A DNA stretch of 64,000 nucleotides from Martinezella tropici (lineage in GTDB: Bacteria; Pseudomonadota; Alphaproteobacteria; Rhizobiales; Rhizobiaceae), in assembly GCF_003287875.1 (NCBI RefSeq), contig NZ_QMKK01000030.1:124001-188000 (forward strand). Reading direction: 5' to 3'. The position numbers and the translations under genes are program-made. The notes beneath the pieces were generated by a model. That model saw nothing but the letters and a program-made list of their open reading frames with translations. It was not told the origin of the DNA and did not search any database. Shown here piece after piece: positions 8,577 to 16,519 of this stretch; within the stretch, counting starts at the first letter, position 1, and each line of letters opens with the position of its first letter.

Positions 8577-9800
8577 CTATTCAGCCGCCACCACGTGCCT
8601 GCTCTTCAGCACTGCCACCGAAAGGAGGAAGACGATGGCCGCGCAGATAGCGATGACGACCACCATCGGTCTCGCCGTACCGTCCATGAACATGCCACTG
8701 ACGCCGACCACCAGCGCCGATGTCATGAACTGGACGGTCCCCATCATCGCCGAGGCCGTGCCAGCGATGCGACCATGGTGTTCAAGCGCCAGTACCGCCG
8801 CATTCGGCACGATCATTCCAAGGAAAGCGTAGCCCGCAAACAGGAAGGCCGCCATGATGTCGAGGTGATCGACTCCACCGGCCATCAGGACAGCCAGCGC
8901 CACCATCGTCAGCGCATAACCAGAAACCGCGCCGCGGATTACCTTGCGCAAACCAATCCGGCGGGCAAGCCAGCCATTCATCTGCGACATGCCGATGAAG
9001 CCAATGGCATTCACCGAAAAGACCACGCTGTAAAAGCTCGGAGAGAGCCCGTAATGGCCGATGAGTACGAAGGAGGAGTTGGCGACATAGATCATGTAGC
9101 TCGACATGCCGAAGGAGGCCATCAGCACCAGACCGAGATAATACGGGTCCCTAAGGAGTGTTCCATAGGCTTTCAATGCTCCGCCGAGGCTGCTTTCACT
9201 GCGCGCCGCAACCGGACGGGTCTCCTCAAGAAAAAAGCGACCCGCGACGAAGCCGACAGCGCCGGCGAAGACCATGACCCAAAAGATCAGCCGCCAGTTC
9301 CCGAACACTGTCACGATGCTGCCCGCGAGCGGCGCCAGGATGGGGGAGATACTGAAGACCAGCATAAGCCGCGACATCAGTTGCGCGGCGGCGGCCCCCG
9401 TATGCAGGTCGCGCACGATGGCACGGGCAATCACGACGCCGGCACAGGCGCCGGTGCCCTGAATGAAACGGAAGGCGACCAGCCAGCTGATATCGCTGGA
9501 GAGCGCGCAGCCGATCGCGCCGAGGATGTAGAGCGCCAGGCCGACATACAGAGGGCGCTTGCGGCCAAACATGTCCGACAGTGGCCCATAGACAATCTGC
9601 GACACGGCCATGGCGGCGAAGAAGGAAATCAGGCTCGCCTGAACTGCATGGCTGTCAGCGTGAAGATCCAGACTGATCGTCGGCAACGCGGGTAGATACA
9701 TGTCGAGGGCAAAGAGACCCACGGCTGAAAGAAGGCCAAGGACGATGGCATGGTGGGAGCCGCCGGCTCCAGGGGATGAAACGGAATCCTTGCTTTGCAC
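8577..9800 (-). CDS. MFS drug-resistance transporter, Bcr/CflA type
   Basis: A 407-residue inner-membrane protein with twelve predicted hydrophobic segments. The MFS motif A loop (GPLSDMFGRKRPL) follows TM2, and the drug:H+ antiporter motif region (SPILAPLAGSIV) is in TM5. It has the Bcr/CflA-type N-terminus (ALDMYLPALPTI). Proton-coupled export of small toxic compounds is the expected role. It is divergently transcribed from a TetR gene with an 18-bp palindrome between them, a classical repressor-efflux pair. Confidence 0.85.
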   Translation of the reverse strand: MQSKDSVSSPGAGGSHHAIVLGLLSAVGLFALDMYLPALPTISLDLHADSHAVQASLISFFAAMAVSQIVYGPLSDMFGRKRPLYVGLALYILGAIGCALSSDISWLVAFRFIQGTGACAGVVIARAIVRDLHTGAAAAQLMSRLMLVFSISPILAPLAGSIVTVFGNWRLIFWVMVFAGAVGFVAGRFFLEETRPVAARSESSLGGALKAYGTLLRDPYYLGLVLMASFGMSSYMIYVANSSFVLIGHYGLSPSFYSVVFSVNAIGFIGMSQMNGWLARRIGLRKVIRGAVSGYALTMVALAVLMAGGVDHLDIMAAFLFAGYAFLGMIVPNAAVLALEHHGRIAGTASAMMGTVQFMTSALVVGVSGMFMDGTARPMVVVIAICAAIVFLLSVAVLKSRHVVAAE

Positions 9801-9949
9801 GGAAAAAACCTTTCCCGCACACCATTCCCCGGACGAAGCAAAGTCTCATACAAAAAGCATGTGACGGGGATTGAGTGGGCGATTATAGATGGGACGGCGG
9901 AAAGACGGAGATGGTTCCAACGCATAGCTCGTCATTCCTGTAAAATATT

Positions 9950-9967
9950 TTGGACAGTATTGTCCAA
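9950..9967. promoter_or_regulatory. Palindromic TetR-type operator between efflux pump and repressor
   Basis: TTGGACAGTATTGTCCAA has perfect 7-bp arms around GTAT and lies 26 bases before the TetR start codon, in the 193-base divergent region. Its size and symmetry fit a TetR dimer site that would control both genes. The binding protein is inferred from position. Confidence 0.65.
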
Positions 9968-9993
9968 TTGGTCAAGTCCTATATGGTGGTGTC

Positions 9994-10644
9994 ATGAAAA
10001 CTTCGCCCGCAGTGGCTTCTTCCGAGACAGAGAGTCCGCCCGCCACCAGCAAACGTCAGGCAATCCTCAACGCGGCCGCCGACGTTTTTGCCGAGGACGG
10101 GTTTGCGGCCGCGAGCATCGATGCCATCGCGGCAAGAGCCGGCGTGTCGCGTCAGACGGTGTACAATCAACTCGGCGACAAGGATAATCTGTTCAAGGTT
10201 GTGGTTGCGGAGATCACCGAGAAATCGAGCGCAGGTTTCTTTCGGGTGTTGGACACATTTCCCGTCGCACCTGTCGATCTCGAAAAGGAACTGACTGAAT
10301 TTTCAGCGCTTCTCCTGCGCAAAGCGGTTTGCGATCCGAATGGCCGCTGGCTGCGCAAGCTCGTCGAAACCGAGGGCAGCAGATTTCCCGAACTGTTTGA
10401 GACCTGGAAGGAATACGGACCCGGCAAGAAATATCCCGCCATCGCGGCTCGCCTGGCGCAGCTCGCACTGGCAGGTCATCTGGACATAGAGGATCCGGCA
10501 CTTGCCGCGCGTCAGTATATGGCGCTGCTCGCAACAGATCTGCGGATCAACCAGCAGATCGGCCGCCCGACGCCAGAGGAAGAAGTCGACCGTATGGCAA
10601 GGGAGGCAACGAAGACCTTCCTGCGCGCATTCGGCAAGCGCTGA
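9994..10644 (+). CDS. TetR/AcrR-family repressor
   Basis: A 216-residue TetR regulator. The N-terminal HTH runs about residues 20-66 (AILNAAADVFAEDGFAAASIDAIAARAGVSRQTVYNQLGDKDNLF). The C-terminal half is the variable helical ligand-binding and dimer domain, with a TetR_C-type ending (EEVDRMAREATKTFLRAFGKR). It faces the MFS pump divergently and has a palindromic operator just upstream, so it most likely represses the pump and itself until a drug-like ligand binds. Confidence 0.88.
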   Translation: MKTSPAVASSETESPPATSKRQAILNAAADVFAEDGFAAASIDAIAARAGVSRQTVYNQLGDKDNLFKVVVAEITEKSSAGFFRVLDTFPVAPVDLEKELTEFSALLLRKAVCDPNGRWLRKLVETEGSRFPELFETWKEYGPGKKYPAIAARLAQLALAGHLDIEDPALAARQYMALLATDLRINQQIGRPTPEEEVDRMAREATKTFLRAFGKR

Positions 10645-10665
10645 CGGCATCGCGGCCGCAGTATC

Positions 10666-10917
10666 GTGGCATCGCAGCGCAATGTCGGAGAAGAAGTCGG
10701 CGCGCTGATTTCAGGTCTCGGCTTCGAGATCGTATCTGTGACAGCAGCCTCCGCTCGCCGGGTCGCCGACGCTTATGGTCGATGGGGCAAAGGCTTTCAT
10801 CCAGCTACGCTGAACCATGGCGATTGCTTTTCCTATGAAGTCGCAAAAGAGCATGATTGTCCGCTGCTTTATGTTGGCGAGGATTTCGTGCGGACTGACG
10901 TGCGCCCAGCTCTTTAG
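10666..10917 (+). pseudogene. VapC-like PIN-domain toxin, C-terminal remnant
   Basis: The 83 residues match only the C-terminal half of a VapC-type PIN ribonuclease: 'FEIVSVTAASARRVADAYGRWGKG', the core 'HPATLNHGDCFSYEVAKEHDCPLLYVGEDF' with the conserved N-x-G-D acidic site, and the ending TDVRPAL. The first half of the domain, including the first catalytic Asp (normally within the first ten residues), is missing. No VapB-like antitoxin gene is nearby. It lies 22 bases after the TetR gene. This is a decayed toxin fragment and is not expected to be active. Confidence 0.7.
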
Positions 10918-11185
10918 CAGCTCTATCAATGGGGATGGATTAGACTTCGTGCTGGCAAGCATCGCGATGTTGCAGATCAGCCGGCAGCGAGTCAGCCAAC
11001 CAAGGGGCGCCGCTAAGTCCGAGCGTTAATTTCGATGCGGATCCCCCAATCTGGCAAAACTCATTCCGTCAACGTGACGTAGCGGATGTCAGAACTTCCG
11101 CGATATTTGCGCTTGCAATCTCAGTTGACCAAACCCGGCAAGCCGTATATGAGTGAGACAGGTCTGTATCATATAGAGCTTCATC
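10918..11185. other. Intergenic, no feature recognised
   Basis: About 270 bases between the VapC remnant and the next TetR gene. Short open frames on both strands look like chance frames. The bases before 11186 include an AT-richer segment (GTATATGAGTGAGACAGG) that may hold the promoter of the TetR-EamA pair. Confidence 0.4.
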
Positions 11186-11770
11186 ATGCCGCTCCGCGCC
11201 GACGCTGCCGAAAAGCGCCAACACATCGTTGAAACCGCCTACCGCCTTTTCAAACGCGACGGCTTCCATGCCACCGGCATAGACAAGATCATCGCCGAGG
11301 CCGAGGTCGCCAAGATGACCATGTATCGGCACTTTCCGAGCAAGGACGGGCTGATCGTCGAGGTTCTGGACTGGCGCGCGGAACGGTTCAAGCGGCAGCT
11401 CGACCGGCTGTCGGAAGCGGCGATGACGCCGCACGAAAAGATCACAGCGGTTTTTGACTGGCACGAACGCTGGTTCGATAGTTCCAATTTTCACGGTTGT
11501 CTGTTCCAGCACGCCCTTGCCGAGTTCGGGGAGCCAGCCCATGCCGTGTTCGAAGCGGTCACGCGACAAAAGCACGATCTGCGACAGCGGCTCCGAGACA
11601 TTCTGGCGCAATCTCTACCGCCTGATCGCGCCGAGCACGTTGCAACAACGCTGTTCATGCTGATCGAAGGCGCAACGGTGCTCGCCCATATGGGGCAAGG
11701 CAAAGCCGCGATCGTCAGCGCCCGAAGGGCTGCGGCCGATGTTCTAGCGTCAGCGGGACTGGCTCAATGA
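11186..11770 (+). CDS. TetR/AcrR-family repressor
   Basis: A 194-residue TetR regulator. The HTH is near residues 8-55 (RQHIVETAYRLFKRDGFHATGIDKIIAEAEVAKMTMYRHFPSKDGLI). The C-terminal part, with 'WFDSSNFHGCLFQHALAEFG' and 'HDLRQRLRDILAQSL', is typical of the TetR_C_33-like group. Its stop codon overlaps the start of the EamA-type transporter (ATGA, 11767-11770), so the two are translationally coupled and it presumably regulates that exporter. The transporter frame is shifted, so the pair may no longer work as a unit. Confidence 0.87.
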   Translation: MPLRADAAEKRQHIVETAYRLFKRDGFHATGIDKIIAEAEVAKMTMYRHFPSKDGLIVEVLDWRAERFKRQLDRLSEAAMTPHEKITAVFDWHERWFDSSNFHGCLFQHALAEFGEPAHAVFEAVTRQKHDLRQRLRDILAQSLPPDRAEHVATTLFMLIEGATVLAHMGQGKAAIVSARRAAADVLASAGLAQ

Positions 11771-12596
11771 GCGCGGTTGTCATCGGCCTTGCCCTGTTCG
11801 CCGCGATCCTGCACGCGGCATGGAACGCCTTCTTGCGCAACGGGGGCGATCGGCTGTGGACCGTGACAGTCATGAGCTTCGCAAGCACGGTTTTCGCGCT
11901 TCCGTTCCTATTCATCTACCCTATGCCGGTGCTGGGCGCCTGGCTTTACATCGTTCTTTCGGCGGTTCTTCAGGTTGGATACAGCGTTTTCCTCGTTGCG
12001 GCCTATCGTAACGGCGAGTTGGGACAGGTCTATCCGATCGTGCGAGGAACCGTGCCATTGCTGGTGACATCAGGCGGCTTCATCATCACTGGCGACGAGC
12101 TCAATCTCTACCAGATTGCCGGCGTCGTCCTTGTGGCCGTGGGAATTATGAGCCTGGCGCTAGGGAAAGGGCGAGCCTCCACCTCGTCCATTTTATTCGC
12201 GCTGGCGACGGGTGCGATCATCGCCGCCTATGCGACCGTCGATTCCATCGGAGTGCGGCAAACCGGACGAAGCGGGGCCTACACGGCTTGGGTGCTTGTC
12301 CTCTATGGAGCATTTCTGCCGATGGCGTTTATCTTCCTGCGTCGGCGGCTCGTGGTCGATTTTCGTGCAGCCGACACATGGAAGGCGCTTGGGGCGGGCT
12401 GGTCGCGATGGTCGCCTATGGCGTCGTGGTTGCGGCCTTTGGCCTCGGGCCGGCCGGCCCAATCACGGCGCTGCGGGAAACGAGTGTTGTATTTGCTGTT
12501 CTGCTTGGCTGGATGTTTCTCGGTGAAGCCCTGACCGCTCGGCGTACTCTCGCCTGCATCATTGTTGCTGCCGGCGCAATCCTGCTTGGGCGTTGA
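11767..12596 (+). pseudogene. EamA/DMT-family transporter with a -1 frameshift
   Basis: A 10-TM drug/metabolite-type permease. The first frame (from 11767) covers about 210 residues and eight hydrophobic segments up to 'ADTWKALGAG'. It then turns into unrelated sequence, while the true continuation (LVAMVAYGVVVAAFGLGPAG...LGR) is in another frame ending at 12596. The switch lies at GGGG, 12391-12394; restoring one G there reads L-G-G-G-L-V-A-M without a break. This is therefore a single-base deletion in a homopolymer, a common site for real mutation and for sequencing error. Intact relatives export amino acids or metabolites. Confidence 0.8.
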
Positions 12597-12961
12597 ATCC
12601 CGTCGCGAGATTCCCCCACACCGTCCAAAAATACCGATTGGATTTGGGAGTGGCGAACCGGCTCTTCGAGTTATCCTGTTTGGGCGCTACGCTGTCGGAC
12701 AGGTCCTCCTCAGCACTTGCCGTTGCTGCCCTGCAGAAATGCCCCTCCCCGGCCACCGAAATCGTTAGTTGCCGTAACTTCGCGAACTGTCCTTTCCATA
12801 TGTGCGACATAGCAACGATTGCCACTTGCAATGTTTATAAAAATGTATTTCACTAAACATATTGCTAAACATGAGGATTGAGGAATTCATGTAGGCATTC
12901 TCTGACATTGGTGGACTTGCGTGGTCGGCGGGGAGCCGGCCTTTGGTTCTGGGAGGAACTC
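12597..12961. promoter_or_regulatory. Regulatory region of the ABC-Dak cluster
   Basis: A 365-base region with no gene, becoming AT-rich toward its end. ATGTTTA at 12831-12837 is the inverse of TAAACAT at 12854-12860, which is repeated at 12866-12872. This trio of heptamers could be an operator array for a GntR-, LacI- or DeoR-type regulator. No such regulator is encoded next to the cluster. Confidence 0.45.
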
Positions 12962-14287
12962 ATGCAGAAGACATTGAAAGCCCTTCTCGGGCTGGGCTCG
13001 GCGTTTGCCATGTCGCTGGCGCTGCCCAATATTGCAAAAGCCGATCAATTGACGCTGTGCTGGGCCGCCTGGGATCCTGCAAACGCACTCGTCGAGCTGT
13101 CGAAAGACTTCACCGCCAAGACCGGAACGGAAATGAAATTCGAGTTTGTCCCATGGACGAGCTATGCGGATCGTTTCCTCAACGAATTGAATTCGCATGG
13201 AAAGCTCTGCGATCTGATCATCGGCGACAGCCAGTGGATCGGCGGATCGGCGGAAAACGGCCACTACGTCAAACTCAACGACTTCTTCGACAAGGAAGGC
13301 ATCAAGATGGATGACTTCGTGCCGGCGACGGTCGTCGGTTACTCGGAATGGCCGAAGAACACCCCGAACTACTGGGCGTTGCCTGCCATGGGGGACGTGG
13401 TTGGCTGGACTTACCGCAAAGACTGGTTCGAGCGGCCGGAACTGCAGAAGGAATTCAAGGAGAAGTATGGTCGGGATCTCGCAGCCCCGAAGACTTACGA
13501 TGAGCTGAAGCAGATCGCCGAATTCTTCCAAAAGCGTCAGATCGACGGCAAGACCGTCTACGGCGCTTCGATCTACACCGAGCGCGGCTCTGAAGGCATC
13601 ACGATGGGCGTAACCAACGTGCTCTATGACTGGGGCTTCCAATACGACAACCCGGACAAACCCTATGAAATGAATGGCTTCGTGAATTCTCCGGATGCGG
13701 TAAAAGGCCTGGAATTTTACAAGTCGCTCTATGATTGCTGCACGCCGCCCGGCAGCTCCAACGTTTACATGGTGGAGTCCGCCGATGCCTTCAAATCCGG
13801 CCAAGTCGCGATGCAGATGAACTTCGCCTTCACCTGGCCGGGTCTCTACAAGGACGAAAAGGTCGGTGGCGACAGGATCGGTTTCTTCCCCAATCCAGCT
13901 GAAAAGAAGCATTTCGCACAGCTTGGCGGACAGGGCATCTCGGTTGTCTCCTATTCCAACAAGAGGGACGCCGCTCTGCAATACATCAAGTGGTTCGCCC
14001 AGCCTGACGTCCAGGCCAAATGGTGGAAACTCGGCGGCTACTCCTGCCTGAAATCGGTCGTGAACGCCCCGGACTTTGCCTCCAGCCAGCCCTATGCCCA
14101 GGCATTCCTCGACTCGATGGCAATCGTGAAGGATTTCTGGGCCGAGCCGAGCTACGCAACCCTTCTCCAAGACATGCAGAAGCGTGTCCATAACTATGTC
14201 GTGGCCGGCAACGGCACCGCTAAAGAGGCGCTCGATGGCCTCGTGAAGGACTGGAGCGAGGTCTTCAAGGACGACGGCAAGATCTAG
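12962..14287 (+). CDS. ABC transporter substrate-binding protein, carbohydrate type
   Basis: A 441-residue periplasmic binding protein (family 1 type). A Sec signal peptide covers about residues 1-25 (KTLKALLGLGSAFAMSLALPNIAKA), with mature start DQLTLCWAAWDPANALVELS. The ATG at 12962 has GGGAGGAACTC just upstream; an in-frame start at 12878 is unnecessary. Paired Cys residues (YDCCTPPG, HGKLCDL) are unusual for the family. It is the first gene of the importer and is followed by two permeases, a small membrane protein and two ATPases, then DAK-type kinases. The ligand is therefore probably a short polyol or ketose (triose or tetrose); the pairing is inferred from context. Confidence 0.85.
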   Translation: MQKTLKALLGLGSAFAMSLALPNIAKADQLTLCWAAWDPANALVELSKDFTAKTGTEMKFEFVPWTSYADRFLNELNSHGKLCDLIIGDSQWIGGSAENGHYVKLNDFFDKEGIKMDDFVPATVVGYSEWPKNTPNYWALPAMGDVVGWTYRKDWFERPELQKEFKEKYGRDLAAPKTYDELKQIAEFFQKRQIDGKTVYGASIYTERGSEGITMGVTNVLYDWGFQYDNPDKPYEMNGFVNSPDAVKGLEFYKSLYDCCTPPGSSNVYMVESADAFKSGQVAMQMNFAFTWPGLYKDEKVGGDRIGFFPNPAEKKHFAQLGGQGISVVSYSNKRDAALQYIKWFAQPDVQAKWWKLGGYSCLKSVVNAPDFASSQPYAQAFLDSMAIVKDFWAEPSYATLLQDMQKRVHNYVVAGNGTAKEALDGLVKDWSEVFKDDGKI

Positions 14288-15357
14288 TGTCCACCTGGAC
14301 GCACAGCATCCTTACCCGAATGGCGGCCCGGATCGCCAAGACTGCCGGGCCGTCACGTGTCTCACTTACGCAAGGACCAGGTGATACCTTGAATATTTCC
14401 TCTTCCTCCATGGTCGAAAAGGCAGCGGACGCAACGGCAAGGGCGACGCCCATATCGGTCGCCCATCGCGTCCGCGGCCTATCCGATCGAGCGATTGCCT
14501 GGGTGTTTATCGCCCCAACCATCATCCTTCTTCTTGCCATCAACATCTTCCCGCTCATCTGGGCAATCTATCTCTCATTCACGAATTATCGCGCCAACCG
14601 TCCAAATGCGCCGGTCCAGAATGTCGGGTTGAGCAATTACGAGCGCGTCCTGACCGATCCTGATATCTGGCAGGCTATGCAGACGACAGCGCACTTCGTG
14701 TTCTGGACGATCCTACTGCAGACGGTGATCGGCTTTACGCTCGCCTATCTCATCGACCGCAAGTTTCGTGGCCACGCGTTCTGGACGACGCTGATCCTGA
14801 TCCCGATGATGCTGTCTCCGGCCGTCGTCGGCAATTTCTGGCGCTTCCTCTATGAACCGCAGATCGGTCTCTTCGCCTACGCCGTTTCCCTCGTCACCGG
14901 CATCCCGACGGCCAATATCCAGATGCTCGGCAGCGTCTCGCTTGCTCCCTGGGCAATCGTCATCGTCGATACCTGGATGTGGACGCCTTACGTCATGCTG
15001 ATCTGCTTGGCAGGCCTGCGTTCCATCCCCGACTATATCTACGAGGCTGCCGAGGTCGACCGCGCCTCCGCGTGGCGGCAATTCTGGTCGATCACCGTGC
15101 CGATGGCGCTGCCCTTCATCATGCTTGCCGTGCTTTTCCGCGGCATCGAAAATTTCAAGATGTTCGACATGGTCACGCTGTTGACGGGAGGCGGTCCGGG
15201 TTCGACGACGGAGGTTGCCTCCATCACATTGAAACGCGCCGCCTTCGAGAGCTGGGCGACGGGAAGGGCATCGGCCTTCGCCATCGTCCTCTTCGTCGCC
15301 GTTTTCGGCCTCGCCAACATTTACGTCAAGGCACTGAACAAGGTGAAGCAGCGATGA
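14287..15357 (+). CDS. ABC transporter permease, MalF-like
   Basis: An inner-membrane permease with six hydrophobic segments and the EAA loop 'EAAEVDRASAWRQFWSITVPMALPF' near the C-terminus. The open frame begins with a GTG (14287) that overlaps the previous stop. The first 50 residues are poorly conserved, and ATG 14410 is an alternative; the start is uncertain. It forms a heterodimer channel with the next gene, which starts within its stop codon (ATGA). The energy comes from the two ATPases downstream. Confidence 0.85.
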   Translation: MSTWTHSILTRMAARIAKTAGPSRVSLTQGPGDTLNISSSSMVEKAADATARATPISVAHRVRGLSDRAIAWVFIAPTIILLLAINIFPLIWAIYLSFTNYRANRPNAPVQNVGLSNYERVLTDPDIWQAMQTTAHFVFWTILLQTVIGFTLAYLIDRKFRGHAFWTTLILIPMMLSPAVVGNFWRFLYEPQIGLFAYAVSLVTGIPTANIQMLGSVSLAPWAIVIVDTWMWTPYVMLICLAGLRSIPDYIYEAAEVDRASAWRQFWSITVPMALPFIMLAVLFRGIENFKMFDMVTLLTGGGPGSTTEVASITLKRAAFESWATGRASAFAIVLFVAVFGLANIYVKALNKVKQR

Positions 15358-16307
15358 GTTCTGTCACCTCAGCCCATTCGGTCGTCGAGCCGAGCCCGAC
15401 CAGTAAGCGCATCGCCGGCGCCATCGTGATCCTCTATGCCCTGATCACCATGATACCCCTGGTCTGGATCTTTCTGACCAGCATCAAATCACCGCCTGAT
15501 TCCATCAGCTATCCGCCAAAGATCGTCTTCTCTCCGACGCTGGAGGGTTATTGCAACCTCCTGACGACGAGAACGCGCCAAACGCCGGAATATATCTCCG
15601 CGCTGCCCGCACCAACCGGCACCTGCGACGAGGTCACCCGCAAGCGGAACATGGTGATTGCAGGGCCCTCGAATTTTCTGCCGCGCTTTGGCAATTCGCT
15701 GGTGATTGCCTTCGGCTCGACGTTCCTCGCCGTTTCGCTGGGAACGTTGGCCGCCTACGGCTTCTCGCGCTTCAGGGTTCCGCTTGCCGACGACCTTCTG
15801 TTCTTCATCCTGTCAACGCGCATGATGCCGCCTATCGCGGTCGCAATTCCAATTTATCTGATGTACCGCGAGCTCGGTCTTTCCGACACGGCAGTCGGCA
15901 TGATCCTGCTTTATACCGCGGTCAACGTCTCGCTCGCGGTCTGGCTGCTCAAGGGTTTCATCGACGAGATCCCACGGGAATATGAGGAAGCCGCAATGAT
16001 CGACGGCTACACTCGCCTGCAGGCCTTCTGGAAAGTCGTCTTGCCGCAGGCAACCACAGGCATTGCCGCCACGGCGATCTTCTGCCTGATCTTTGCCTGG
16101 AATGAATATGCCTTCGCGGCATTGTTGACCTCGGGCGAGGCCCAGACGGCACCGCCATTCATTCCGACCATCATCGGCGAAGGTGGCCAGGACTGGCCTG
16201 CTGTCGCGGCAGGAACGACGATCTTCCTGATCCCGATCCTCCTCTTCACGATTCTCCTGCGCAAGCAGCTCTTGCGTGGCATCACCTTTGGAGCGGTCCG
16301 CAAATGA
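15354..16307 (+). CDS. ABC transporter permease, MalG-like
   Basis: A 317-residue permease with six membrane segments and the EAA motif 'EEAAMIDGYTRLQAFWKVVLPQA'. It contains an unusually long periplasmic insert after TM1 (about residues 50-105, with two Cys: EGYCNLL and GTCDEVTRK), which may contact the Cys-containing binding protein. It overlaps the preceding permease by four bases and the following small gene by four bases, so the whole importer is one tightly coupled operon. Confidence 0.87.
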   Translation: MSSVTSAHSVVEPSPTSKRIAGAIVILYALITMIPLVWIFLTSIKSPPDSISYPPKIVFSPTLEGYCNLLTTRTRQTPEYISALPAPTGTCDEVTRKRNMVIAGPSNFLPRFGNSLVIAFGSTFLAVSLGTLAAYGFSRFRVPLADDLLFFILSTRMMPPIAVAIPIYLMYRELGLSDTAVGMILLYTAVNVSLAVWLLKGFIDEIPREYEEAAMIDGYTRLQAFWKVVLPQATTGIAATAIFCLIFAWNEYAFAALLTSGEAQTAPPFIPTIIGEGGQDWPAVAAGTTIFLIPILLFTILLRKQLLRGITFGAVRK

Positions 16308-16516
16308 CGCATCTCATCGAAACACCGCCGCCATCCAGGCGGAAGCGTCCCCTCTTTCTGCGCCGCGGCCCGATGGAGAACATCGCGACCACGCTGATCG
16401 CGATCGGCTTCCTCATGCTATTCCAGCCATTCCTGCTGGTACTTTACAGTTACTCGCTGGTGACCCTGCTTGCCGGCACGGCCATGTTCATCATCGTCTC
16501 GAAGTTTCCGGAGTGA
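16304..16516 (+). CDS. Small two-segment membrane protein of the importer
   Basis: A 70-residue protein with a basic N-terminus (PPSRRKRPLFLRRG) and a hydrophobic region that can form two helices (IATTLIAIGFLMLFQPFLLVLYSY and LVTLLAGTAMFIIVSKF). Its start overlaps the permease stop (ATGA) and its stop is three bases before the ATPase start. Placement between permeases and ATPases recalls the small GlpU-type subunit described in rhizobial glycerol ABC operons, but no sequence relation can be claimed. It may be an accessory subunit of the importer. Confidence 0.7.
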   Translation: MTHLIETPPPSRRKRPLFLRRGPMENIATTLIAIGFLMLFQPFLLVLYSYSLVTLLAGTAMFIIVSKFPE

Positions 16517-16519
16517 GCC

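Noticed and set aside
8595..9695. 366-codon plus-strand frame opposite the MFS gene
   Set aside because: It is a shadow frame of a clear membrane protein and has the His/Asp/Arg-rich composition typical of antisense frames.
12851..12872. Short TAAACAT repeats as a possible CRISPR or origin iteron
   Set aside because: Only two direct copies and one inverse copy of seven bases; an operator is a simpler reading and no Rep gene is present.
12887..14191. 434-codon minus-strand frame opposite the binding-protein gene
   Set aside because: Antisense shadow; the plus strand has a signal peptide, a ribosome-binding site and operon context.
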